Positions 1-5,601 of a stretch of 5,601 nt of DNA are shown piece after piece. Within the stretch, counting starts at the first letter, position 1. Each line of letters opens with the position of its first letter. Origin of the DNA: Pseudomonadota bacterium (lineage in GTDB: Bacteria; Pseudomonadota; Alphaproteobacteria; Caulobacterales; Caulobacteraceae); contig JAEXKM010000163.1 of the NCBI GenBank assembly GCA_023445705.1, positions 1 to 5,601 on the forward strand, written 5' to 3'. The notes beneath the pieces were generated by a model. The model saw only the letters and a list, made by a program, of their open reading frames with translations, did no database searches and had not been told where the DNA came from. The translations under genes and the position numbers were made by a program.

Positions 1-239
1 ATACCGGAATCTCCGGCAGCGTCGTCATCGGCGACGGCGCGGCGTTCGGCGGTCGGGCAGGGGTCGCCGACCATGTGACGATCGGTGACGGCGCCCAGGT
101 GGCCGCCGCGGCCGGCGTATTTCGAGACATTCCGGCCGGCGAGACTTGGGGCGGCCTGCCCGGTCAGCCGATCCGGCGCTGGATGAGAGAGGTTGCCTGG
201 GTTTCGCGCTCGGCCAACCGCAAGGGGACGGGGCAATGA
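1..239 (+). CDS. lpxD: UDP-3-O-acylglucosamine N-acyltransferase LpxD, C-terminal part only
   Basis: This is the 3' end of a gene entering from the left edge. The reading frame begins at base 3 and gives 78 residues before the TGA at 237-239. The visible part carries hexapeptide-repeat sequence of a left-handed beta helix (VVIGDGAAFGG, VTIGDGAQVAA), then GVFRDIPAGETWGGLPGQP and a basic tail with WMREVAWVSRSANR. This matches the end of alphaproteobacterial LpxD, where a short C-terminal helix follows the helix domain. LpxD is a soluble trimeric enzyme that transfers a 3-hydroxyacyl chain from ACP to the 2-amino group of UDP-3-O-acyl-glucosamine, the third lipid A step. The catalytic histidine and the N-terminal uridine-binding domain lie outside the window. 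The stop overlaps the fabZ start, and the gene order supports LpxD over other hexapeptide acyltransferases. Confidence 0.9.
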   Translation, partial: TGISGSVVIGDGAAFGGRAGVADHVTIGDGAQVAAAAGVFRDIPAGETWGGLPGQPIRRWMREVAWVSRSANRKGTGQ

Positions 240-703
240 GCAACGACGCGGCCGCGAGCGAGGTCTCGATCGACATTTCGGAAATCCTCAAGCGGATTCC
301 GCATCGCTATCCGTTCCTGCTGGTTGATCGGGCGGAGGAGTATCGCGCCCACGAGTCGATCGTCGGGATCAAGTGCGTCACCATCAACGAGCCGTTCTTC
401 CAGGGGCACTTCCCGGAATACGCTGTCATGCCCGGCGTGCTGATCGTCGAGGCGATGGCCCAGACGGGCGCCGTCCTGATGTCGAAATCGCTGGATGTCG
501 ATCCGGCGGGCAAGACCATCCTGTTCGCTTCAGTCGATAATTGCCGTTTCCGTCATCCGGTCCGGCCGGGCGACGTGCTGCGCATGCACGTCAAGGTGCT
601 GCGCGCGCGGGGCGGACTCTTCAAGTTCGAGGGTAAGGCAATGGTAGGCGACAAGATCGCCGCCGAAGCCGAGTTTGCAGCCATGTTGGTGGAGACGCCA
701 TGA
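236..703 (+). CDS. fabZ: 3-hydroxyacyl-[acyl-carrier-protein] dehydratase FabZ
   Basis: A 155-residue protein, close to the usual FabZ length of about 150. It has the single hotdog fold of the family: RIPHRYPFLLVDR at 20-32, the catalytic histidine in FFQGHFPE (His58), and the catalytic glutamate in PGVLIVEAMAQ (Glu72). FabZ removes water from 3-hydroxyacyl-ACP in type II fatty acid synthesis in the cytoplasm. It competes with LpxA and LpxD for 3-hydroxyacyl-ACP, which explains its usual place between their genes. The start at 236 is chosen because AAGGGGA (222-228) sits 7 bases upstream, ATGA overlaps the lpxD stop, and family homology begins soon after. An in-frame ATG at 146 would lie inside lpxD and add 30 residues foreign to the family. 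The bifunctional isomerase FabA is unlikely because the motifs and context are those of FabZ. Confidence 0.97.
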   Translation: MSNDAAASEVSIDISEILKRIPHRYPFLLVDRAEEYRAHESIVGIKCVTINEPFFQGHFPEYAVMPGVLIVEAMAQTGAVLMSKSLDVDPAGKTILFASVDNCRFRHPVRPGDVLRMHVKVLRARGGLFKFEGKAMVGDKIAAEAEFAAMLVETP

Positions 704-1497
704 GCATCGAGGTCCATCCCAGCGCTATCGTCGATCCCAAGGCGGAACTGGCCGAAGGGGTTGTCGTCGGGCCGTTCTGCACGGTCGGCCCGGGCGTGAA
801 ACTGGGGGCGCGGACCAGGCTCATCTCTCACGTTGTCGTCGATGGCCGCACCTCGCTGGGCGAGGACAATGTCGTCTATCCCTTCGCCATGCTCGGCGGT
901 CCGCCGCAGCACACGGCCTACAAGGGCGAGGAGACGCAGTTGGTCATCGGGGATCGCAACCTGATCCGCGAACATGCGACCATGAACACCGGTACGGCCA
1001 GCGGCGGAGCGATCACCCGCGTCGGGTCGGATGGATTCTACATGATCGAAAGCCATGTCGGCCATGACTGCGTCATCGGAGACCAAGTCATCCTTACCAA
1101 GCAGGCGACCCTGGGCGGTCACTGCGAGATCGCTGACTTCGTCATCGTCGGCGGTCTGGCTGCAGTCCACCAGCGCACCCGCGTCGGTCGCCACGCCATG
1201 ATCGGCGGACTGGCGGCCGTTGTGAAGGACGTCATCCCCTATGGCTCGGTCTGGGGCAACCACGCGCACCTCGAAGGCCTGAACCTGCTCGGCCTGAAGC
1301 GGCGCGGGTTCAGTCGGGAAAGCATCAATACGATGCGGGCGGCCTATCGGATGCTCTTCGCTGACGAAGGGACGTTCCAGGAGCGTCTCGACGACACCGT
1401 CGAAACCTATTCGGACAGCCCCGAGGTGATGGAGATCATCGATTTCATCCGGGCCGACGCCAGCCGGCCGCTCTGCCTGCCCGAGCGCGAGGTCTAG
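700..1497 (+). CDS. lpxA: Acyl-ACP--UDP-N-acetylglucosamine O-acyltransferase LpxA
   Basis: A 265-residue protein, near the 262 of E. coli LpxA. Residues 1-185 are left-handed beta-helix hexapeptide repeats (VHPSAIVDPKAELAEGVVVG, and so on) and the rest is the helical C-terminal domain with GLKRRGFSRE at 198-207. The catalytic base is His122 in ESHVGHDC (E. coli His125); His119, His141 and His157 match E. coli His122, His144 and His160. Gly170 aligns with E. coli Gly173, the acyl-length ruler position. LpxA adds a 3-hydroxyacyl chain from ACP to the 3-position of the UDP-sugar, the first lipid A step, acting as a cytoplasmic trimer. By eye, E. coli Asp74, Lys76 and His99 are replaced by His71, Ala73 and Asn96. 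The start overlaps the fabZ stop (ATGA), with GGAG at 691-694 five bases upstream. Confidence 0.97.
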   Translation: MSIEVHPSAIVDPKAELAEGVVVGPFCTVGPGVKLGARTRLISHVVVDGRTSLGEDNVVYPFAMLGGPPQHTAYKGEETQLVIGDRNLIREHATMNTGTASGGAITRVGSDGFYMIESHVGHDCVIGDQVILTKQATLGGHCEIADFVIVGGLAAVHQRTRVGRHAMIGGLAAVVKDVIPYGSVWGNHAHLEGLNLLGLKRRGFSRESINTMRAAYRMLFADEGTFQERLDDTVETYSDSPEVMEIIDFIRADASRPLCLPEREV

Positions 1498-1498
1498 G

Positions 1499-2341
1499 AT
1501 GTCGAAGCTTGGGCTGATCGCCGGCGGCGGCGCGCTGCCGGTCGAGCTGGCGCAACACTGCGAGCGCGCCGGGCGTCCGTTCTTCATCGTCCGGCTCAAG
1601 GGGTTTTCGGGGCCCGAGATCGCTCAATATCCGGGCGTGGATATCGGCCTGGCGGAGCTTGGGAAGTGCTTCAAGGCGCTCAAGCGGGCGGGCTGCAAGG
1701 CCGTAACCCTCGTCGGGACGGTCGACCGGCCTGACTTCAAGAGCCTGGCGCCCGATCTTCGCGGCCTGATGGCGCTGCCTGGCGTGATCGCTGCGGCGCG
1801 TAGGGGCGACGATGCGCTGCTACGCCAGCTGGTTGGGGAGTTCGAGAAGGAAGGCTTCGCCGTCGAGGGCGCCCACGAAGTCATGGGCGACCTGACGCTT
1901 CCGGCTGGTCCGCTCGGCGCGGTCGCCCCGACAGCAGAGCAGATCGCCGACGTCCATCACGCTCTGAAGGTCGCCCGCGCGATTGGCGAGCTGGACGTGG
2001 GGCAGGGGGCCGTCGTGTGCGACGGCCTCGTCCTGGCCGTCGAGGCGCAGGAGGGCACCGACGCCATGCTGAGACGCGTCGCCGAGCTGCCGCGCAGCAT
2101 TCGCGGTGTCCCCGAAGCGCCGCGGGGCGCGCTCGCCAAGGCGCCCAAGCCGATCCAGGAAACCCGCATCGACCTGCCGACGATCGGGCTCAACACCATC
2201 CAGCGCGCGGCGCAGGCTGGCCTTGCCGGCGTGGCGGGGGAGGTCGGCCGGCTCATCGTCCTCGACCGTGACGCGGTGATCGCCTTGGCCGACGAACTCG
2301 GCCTGTTCGTGGTGGGCGTGGAGCCGCCCGAAGCCCCGTGA
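1499..2341 (+). CDS. lpxI: UDP-2,3-diacylglucosamine pyrophosphatase LpxI
   Basis: A 280-residue protein of the LpxI (DUF1009) family. It begins with KLGLIAGGGALPVELA, typical of the N-terminal domain. The C-terminal domain has GAVVCDGLVLAVEAQEGTDAML at about 170-191 (key residues Glu186, Gly187, Thr188, Asp189) and the conserved RIDLPTIG. Asp225 in that motif falls at the position of the aspartate mutated to trap substrate in the Caulobacter crescentus LpxI structure. LpxI hydrolyses UDP-2,3-diacylglucosamine to lipid X and UMP. It is the alphaproteobacterial replacement for the unrelated metallophosphoesterase LpxH, and its product feeds LpxB, encoded next. One base separates the lpxA stop from the ATG, and GAGGT at 1489-1493 lies five bases upstream, inside the end of lpxA. 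No signal peptide or membrane segment is seen; it probably works at the inner face of the cytoplasmic membrane. Confidence 0.95.
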   Translation: MSKLGLIAGGGALPVELAQHCERAGRPFFIVRLKGFSGPEIAQYPGVDIGLAELGKCFKALKRAGCKAVTLVGTVDRPDFKSLAPDLRGLMALPGVIAAARRGDDALLRQLVGEFEKEGFAVEGAHEVMGDLTLPAGPLGAVAPTAEQIADVHHALKVARAIGELDVGQGAVVCDGLVLAVEAQEGTDAMLRRVAELPRSIRGVPEAPRGALAKAPKPIQETRIDLPTIGLNTIQRAAQAGLAGVAGEVGRLIVLDRDAVIALADELGLFVVGVEPPEAP

Positions 2342-3495
2342 CGCGGCCGCTCTGCGTGATGCTAGTGGCCGCGGAGGCCTCCGGTGACGACCGCGGCGCG
2401 GCCTTGGCCAGGGCCCTGCGCGCCCGCCTGGGCGATGGCGTGCGATTTGTCGGGGTCGGCGGCGCGCGCATGGCCGCCGAGGGCGTGCAAAGCCCGTTCG
2501 ATATCACCGAGCTTTCGATCCTGGGCCTGCTGGAAGGCCTGATGGCCTATCCGAAAGTGAAGGCGCGGGTCGCCGACACGGTGGCCCTGGCCGCCCGCGA
2601 GAAGCCGGATGTCGCGGTCCTCATCGACTCCTGGGGCTTTACGCTGCGGGTCGCACAGGGGCTGCGTAAGCTCGATCCCGACCTGCCGCTGATAAAGTAC
2701 GTGGCGCCTCAGGTCTGGGCGACGCGGCCAGGCCGCGCCAGAACCCTCGCTGCGAGCGTCGACCACCTGTTGTCGATCCACGTCTTCGACGCGCCGTATT
2801 TCGAGGCGCAGGGTCTGCCGGTCACCTTCGTTGGCAATTCGGCGCTGAACCTCGACTTCTCCCAAGCTGACGGCGCCCGCCTGCGCAGCCAGCTTGGCAT
2901 CGCCGACGATGCGCCGGTGTTGCTGGTGTTGCCAGGCAGCCGTCCGGGAGAGATCAGCCGCATCCTGCCGCCCTTTGCCGATGCGGTCGCCATTCTCAAG
3001 AAGGCGCGGCCGGAGCTGCAGGTCATCATCCCCGCAGCGCCCACGGTCGCTGCAAGCGTCCGGGACCAAGCCGGTGCGTGGGCGCACGTTGTCGAGGGCG
3101 AAGCCGCAAAGCTGGATGCGATGAAGGCCGCGACGGTCGCCCTGGCTTGTTCCGGCACCGTCACCACCGAACTCGCCCTGGCCGGCGTGCCCATGGTCGT
3201 CGGCTATAGGCTCAGCTCGATGACCCACGCCATCCTGAAGCACCTGATCAAGACGCCCTACATCACGCTCTTCAATATCGCCGCCCAGGCTTTCGTGGCC
3301 CCCGAACTGGTGCAGGACGAGTGCAACGGGCCGGCCCTGGCGCGTGAGGTCGGCAAGCGGCTGGATGATCCGGAACTGCGTCGCACCCAGGCGGAGGCGC
3401 AGAGCGCTGCGTTACTCAAGATGGGCCGCGGCGGCCCGGATCCGTCTGAGATCGCGGCGGATGCGGTGCTGAAACTGCTCGCCGAGCGGGCCTGA
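2338..3495 (+). CDS. lpxB: Lipid-A-disaccharide synthase LpxB
   Basis: A 385-residue protein, the usual length for LpxB (family GT19, GT-B fold). Family motifs in order: VAAEASGD at 10-17, IDSWGFTLRVA at 96-106, YVAPQVWATRPGRA at 121-134, LVLPGSRPGEISR at 196-208, ACSGTVTTELALAGVPMVVGY at 270-290, and FVAPELVQDEC at 319-329. Asp97 aligns with the putative catalytic Asp98 of E. coli. LpxB joins lipid X to UDP-2,3-diacylglucosamine, releasing UDP and forming the beta-1,6 disaccharide at the inner membrane surface. The GTG start at 2338 overlaps the lpxI stop as GTGA. It leaves ten residues before the AAEASGD motif, about the usual number, which favours it over the ATG at 2359. The nearest GGAG (2320-2323) is 14 bases upstream, so initiation may depend on coupling to lpxI translation. 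This is the last gene of the lpx unit here. Confidence 0.96.
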   Translation: MTRPLCVMLVAAEASGDDRGAALARALRARLGDGVRFVGVGGARMAAEGVQSPFDITELSILGLLEGLMAYPKVKARVADTVALAAREKPDVAVLIDSWGFTLRVAQGLRKLDPDLPLIKYVAPQVWATRPGRARTLAASVDHLLSIHVFDAPYFEAQGLPVTFVGNSALNLDFSQADGARLRSQLGIADDAPVLLVLPGSRPGEISRILPPFADAVAILKKARPELQVIIPAAPTVAASVRDQAGAWAHVVEGEAAKLDAMKAATVALACSGTVTTELALAGVPMVVGYRLSSMTHAILKHLIKTPYITLFNIAAQAFVAPELVQDECNGPALAREVGKRLDDPELRRTQAEAQSAALLKMGRGGPDPSEIAADAVLKLLAERA

Positions 3496-3572
3496 GGCCT
3501 CTCTGCCATCCCTGAAATCCAGAAGGCTCCAGGGCGCGGCTCGCCGGGGTCCCGCGTCTTCGCGCAAGCAAA

Positions 3573-3600
3573 AGGCCCCGCCGGTGAACCGGCGGGGCCT
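3573..3600 (-). terminator. Rho-independent terminator of gltA
   Basis: A perfect 12-bp inverted repeat (3573-3584 with 3589-3600) with a 4-base loop, and a GC-rich stem. Read on the minus strand it begins 23 bases after the gltA stop and is followed by a short T run (TTTT at 3573-3570, its first T being the last stem base) and then GCTTGCG. That fits an intrinsic terminator for gltA. Read on the plus strand it lies 77 bases after the lpxB stop but is followed by GATAGCAG with no T run, so it would be a poor intrinsic terminator for the lpx operon. It could still act as a 3'-end stabiliser or a barrier between the convergent transcripts. Confidence 0.85.
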
Positions 3601-3623
3601 GATAGCAGTGTCTTGGCGCTAGC

Positions 3624-4904
3624 TTAGCGCTTGTCGACCGAGACGTAGTCGCGATGCGCGGCGCCGGTGTAGATCTGGCGCGGACGGCCGATCTTCTGCG
3701 ACGGATCCTCGATCATTTCCTTCCACTGGCTGATCCAGCCGACGGTGCGAGCCAGGGCGAACAGCACGGTGAACATTTCCGGCGGGAAGCCGAGCGCGCG
3801 CAGCGTGATGCCCGAGTAGAAGTCGACGTTCGGATAGAGCTTGCGCTCAATGAAGTAGGGATCGTTGAGCGCGATCTTCTCGAGCTCCATGGCCACCTTC
3901 AGCAGCGGGTCGTCGGAGTGGCCGACTTCCGCCAGCACTTCGTGGCAGGTCTGCTGCATGACCTTCGCGCGCGGGTCGTAGTTCTTATAGACCCGGTGAC
4001 CGAAGCCCATCAGGCGGTAGCGGCGGTCCTTCACGCCTTGGACGTACTCGGGGATGTTCTCCACCGAGCCGATCTCGGCCAGCATGTTCAGCGCTTCTTC
4101 GTTGGCGCCGCCGTGGCTCGGGCCCCAGAGGCAGGCGATGCCGGCTGCGATGCAGGCGAACGGATTGGCGCCCGACGAGCCGGCCAGGCGAACGGTCGAG
4201 GTCGAGGCGTTCTGCTCGTGATCCGCGTGCAGGATGAAGATGCGGTCCATGGCGCGCGTCAGCACGGGGTTCGGCTTCCAGTCCTCGGCCGGAACCGAGA
4301 AGCACATGCGCAGGAAGTTTTCCGAATAGGACAGGTCGTTGCGCGGATGCACGAACGGCTGGCCCTTGAAGTACTTGAACGCCCGCGCGGCGATCGTCGG
4401 CATCTTGGCGATCAGGCGATGCGAGGAGATGATCCGCTGTTCCGGATCCTCGATGTTGGTGCTGTCGTGATAGAAGGCCGACAGAGCGCCGACAGCGCCG
4501 ACCATGATGGCCATCGGGTGTGCGTCGCGGCGGAAGCCGTTGAAGAACCTATCGAACTGCTCGTGCAGCATGGTGTGATAGGTGATGTTGTGTTCGAAGG
4601 CGTCGAATTCCTTCGCGTTCGGCAGTTCGCCGTTCAGCAGAAGGTAGCAGACCTCGAGGAAGCTCGACTTCTCGGCCAGTTGGTCGATGGGGTAGCCGCG
4701 GTGCAGCAGCACGCCCTTGTCGCCGTCGATGAAGGTGATCTTGCTTTCGCAGCTCGCCGTCGAGGTGAAGCCCGGATCGTAGGTGAAGACGTCGGCTTCG
4801 GCGTAAAGCTTTCGAATATCGACGACGGCCGGGCCGTCGGTTCCCTTGAGGATCGGCAGCTCGACCGACTTGTCGTCGAAACTCACCTTAGCCGTTTCGC
4901 CCAT
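3624..4904 (-). CDS. gltA: Citrate synthase, hexameric (type II bacterial) form
   Basis: A 426-residue protein, aligning nearly end to end with E. coli GltA (427). It condenses acetyl-CoA and oxaloacetate to citrate at entry to the TCA cycle in the cytoplasm. Landmarks: the N-terminal beta domain with FTYDPGFTSTASCESKITF at 40-58, LHADHEQNASTSTVR at 225-239, catalytic His264 in GPSHGGANE, oxaloacetate-binding His303 in GFGHRVYKNYDPRA (E. coli His305), catalytic Asp361 in NVDFYSG (E. coli Asp362), and GRPRQIYTG at 406-414. The beta domain indicates the NADH-regulated hexameric type rather than the dimeric type or methylcitrate synthase. Several NADH-site residues differ from E. coli. The ATG at 4904 is chosen over the in-frame ATG at 4925 because GGAAGG lies 6 bases upstream of it and the protein then begins as in the family. 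It lies downstream of gltX on the same strand. Confidence 0.97.
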   Translation of the reverse strand: MGETAKVSFDDKSVELPILKGTDGPAVVDIRKLYAEADVFTYDPGFTSTASCESKITFIDGDKGVLLHRGYPIDQLAEKSSFLEVCYLLLNGELPNAKEFDAFEHNITYHTMLHEQFDRFFNGFRRDAHPMAIMVGAVGALSAFYHDSTNIEDPEQRIISSHRLIAKMPTIAARAFKYFKGQPFVHPRNDLSYSENFLRMCFSVPAEDWKPNPVLTRAMDRIFILHADHEQNASTSTVRLAGSSGANPFACIAAGIACLWGPSHGGANEEALNMLAEIGSVENIPEYVQGVKDRRYRLMGFGHRVYKNYDPRAKVMQQTCHEVLAEVGHSDDPLLKVAMELEKIALNDPYFIERKLYPNVDFYSGITLRALGFPPEMFTVLFALARTVGWISQWKEMIEDPSQKIGRPRQIYTGAAHRDYVSVDKR

Positions 4905-4910
4905 GCCATA

Positions 4911-4916
4911 CCTTCC
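4911..4916 (-). promoter_or_regulatory. Ribosome binding site of gltA
   Basis: GGAAGG on the minus strand, with six bases between it and the ATG at 4904. It decides the gltA start. The alternative ATG at 4925 lies upstream of this site, and a 433-residue product would have the ribosome binding site inside its own coding sequence. Confidence 0.8.
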
Positions 4917-4930
4917 GTATTCCAAAAGTT

Positions 4931-4942
4931 AAACGCCCGTTT
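4931..4942. repeat. Short dyad near the predicted gltA transcription start
   Basis: AAACG-CC-CGTTT is a perfect 5-bp inverted repeat with a 2-base centre in the gltX-gltA gap. It lies just downstream of the candidate -10 element, where a repressor could bind. The loop is too small for it to be a convincing RNA hairpin terminator of gltX. It is short enough to have arisen by chance, and no known operator was recognised. Confidence 0.2.
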
Positions 4943-4949
4943 TCGAGGC

Positions 4950-4976
4950 CTTATAGCGTCTTATGCGGGCTGTGAA
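4950..4976 (-). promoter_or_regulatory. Candidate housekeeping promoter of gltA
   Basis: On the minus strand, TTCACA (4976-4971) is followed after 13 bases by GCTATAAG (4957-4950). This resembles the Caulobacter housekeeping sigma-factor consensus, which has a TTGACG-like -35, a short spacer and GCTANAWC at -10. It overlaps the last codons and stop of gltX. Transcription would begin near 4943, giving a leader of roughly 40 bases. The -10 match is good and the -35 match is partial (4 of 6), so gltA could instead, or also, be read through from gltX. Confidence 0.4.
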
Positions 4977-5601
4977 AGCGCGTCGTCGAGACGCCCCAAA
5001 CTTTCCTCTTTCCCAAGGCTCACAAGGGCTCCTGCAAGGTCCGGAGCCGGCGAGCCGCCGGAGATGACACCGCGTAAGGCGGGGCCGAATTTTCCGAGCC
5101 CGACGCCCTCGCTCTCGGCGAACGTGCGCAGCGCCGCCTCAAGGGTGGGAACGTCCCAACTCGCTTGGGAATCGAGCGCGGCCCGCAGCCGTCCAAGGCG
5201 GCCGGAGGTCTCTTCGTTGAGCATGCCCTTGGTCTTTTCCGGCAACTCCAGCGGCCTGCGCTTTAGCGCGAACACCGTGGCGTCGGCCAACTCCAGCAGC
5301 GTCTTGGCGCCGTCGCGGACCAGCGGAACGGTGCGTTCGATGATGGCCTCGTCGCCGTCGTGCAGGTGGAAGTCGCGGCTCTTGTGAACCTTCACCACCA
5401 GCGCGGCCAGACGCGCGGCGTCGGCCTGGCGGATGTAGTGGTTGTTCAGGTGGTTGAGCTTGTCCCAGTCCAGACGGGCCGGGGCGCCGACCACGTCCTT
5501 GACGTCGAACCAGGAAATGGCCTGCTCATCCGAGAAAATTTCATCGTCGCCATGGCCCCAGCCCAGCTTGGCCAGATAGTTGCGCATGGCTTCGGGGAGG
5601 T
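4961..5601 (-). CDS. gltX: Glutamyl-tRNA synthetase, C-terminal part only
   Basis: The gene runs off the right edge. The visible frame gives 212 residues before the TAA at 4963-4961, and its N-terminal residues (LPEAMRNYLAKLGWGHGDDEIFS) match the conserved segment just after the KMSKS-type loop of GltX. The ATG at 5587 is therefore an internal methionine, not the start. What follows (WFDVKDV, APARLDWDKLNHLNNHYIR) is the stem-contact region, then the helical anticodon-binding domain, ending with a GltX-like LGKEESLGRLDDAL. The enzyme charges tRNA-Glu with glutamate, and in bacteria without GlnRS it also misacylates tRNA-Gln for amidation by GatCAB. The catalytic HIGH and KMSKS motifs are outside the window. 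Alphaproteobacteria often carry two GltX paralogues; this fragment alone does not show which one it is. Confidence 0.93.
   Translation of the reverse strand, partial: LPEAMRNYLAKLGWGHGDDEIFSDEQAISWFDVKDVVGAPARLDWDKLNHLNNHYIRQADAARLAALVVKVHKSRDFHLHDGDEAIIERTVPLVRDGAKTLLELADATVFALKRRPLELPEKTKGMLNEETSGRLGRLRAALDSQASWDVPTLEAALRTFAESEGVGLGKFGPALRGVISGGSPAPDLAGALVSLGKEESLGRLDDALSQPA

Noticed and set aside
146..235. An N-terminal extension of FabZ from the ATG at 146
   Set aside because: These bases encode the end of LpxD in another frame. The extra 30 residues are unlike FabZ, and the ATG at 236 has a well-placed ribosome binding site and overlaps the lpxD stop.
351..360. GANTC (CcrM methylation) sites such as GAGTC near 354 as cell-cycle control elements
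   Set aside because: The few copies noticed are scattered within coding sequence, not grouped in a promoter. I found no paired TTAA CtrA box near gltA.
553..1599. A 348-residue open frame on the minus strand, antisense to fabZ, lpxA and lpxI
   Set aside because: It crosses three well-supported genes, has no recognisable motif, and is explained by GC codon bias.
2362..3243. A 293-residue open frame on the minus strand, opposite lpxB
   Set aside because: It lies entirely inside the lpxB coding region, has antisense-bias composition and no domain or convincing start.
3488..3500. GGCC-TGA-GGCC hairpin at the lpxB stop codon as a terminator
   Set aside because: The stem is only four pairs (five with a G-U) and the loop is three bases, with no T run after it.
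4925..4942. The AAACGCCCGTTT dyad as an intrinsic terminator for gltX
   Set aside because: A 5-bp stem with a 2-base loop is not a workable terminator hairpin, although the minus strand does carry TTTT several bases downstream.
3654..5387. A 577-residue open frame on the plus strand, antisense to gltA and gltX
   Set aside because: It lies opposite two clear genes in high-GC DNA, where third-position bias leaves antisense frames open. Its translation is low-complexity and rich in Arg, Val, Ala and His, with no recognisable domain, and it spans the intergenic promoter and ribosome binding site of gltA.

Overview
This 5.6 kb window looks like chromosomal housekeeping DNA from a GC-rich alphaproteobacterium, most likely of the Caulobacter/Phenylobacterium group. 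The grounds are high GC, the gene order lpxD-fabZ-lpxA-lpxI-lpxB, use of LpxI rather than LpxH for the lipid X step, and a citrate synthase and glutamyl-tRNA synthetase of alphaproteobacterial character. The assignment rests on recognising protein families and motifs by eye, not on a database search.

Left part (1-3495, + strand): the end of lpxD, then complete fabZ, lpxA, lpxI and lpxB. Three of the four junctions are 4-base stop/start overlaps (ATGA, ATGA, GTGA) and the fourth has one base between stop and start, so this is almost certainly one co-transcribed, translationally coupled unit. LpxA, LpxD, LpxI and LpxB are four enzymes of the early lipid A pathway: first acylation of the UDP-sugar, second acylation, cleavage to lipid X, and joining of two units into the disaccharide. 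The LpxC deacetylase step is not encoded here. FabZ dehydrates the same 3-hydroxyacyl-ACP pool that LpxA and LpxD draw on, so the operon joins lipid A and fatty acid synthesis. The operon promoter lies upstream of the window.

Middle (3496-3623): a short intergenic region between the convergent lpxB and gltA. Its main content is a perfect 12-bp GC-rich hairpin, best read as the gltA terminator.

Right part (3624-5601, - strand): gltA (hexameric type citrate synthase), preceded by a 56-base gap with a good ribosome binding site and a plausible promoter, and then the C-terminal part of gltX, which runs off the right edge.

I see no mobile element, CRISPR array, tRNA, rRNA, phage gene or unknown gene, and no evidence for a new system. 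The points most worth a second look are residue-level: non-E. coli residues at LpxA substrate-pocket positions, altered residues in the NADH allosteric site of citrate synthase, and the choice of gltA start and promoter.
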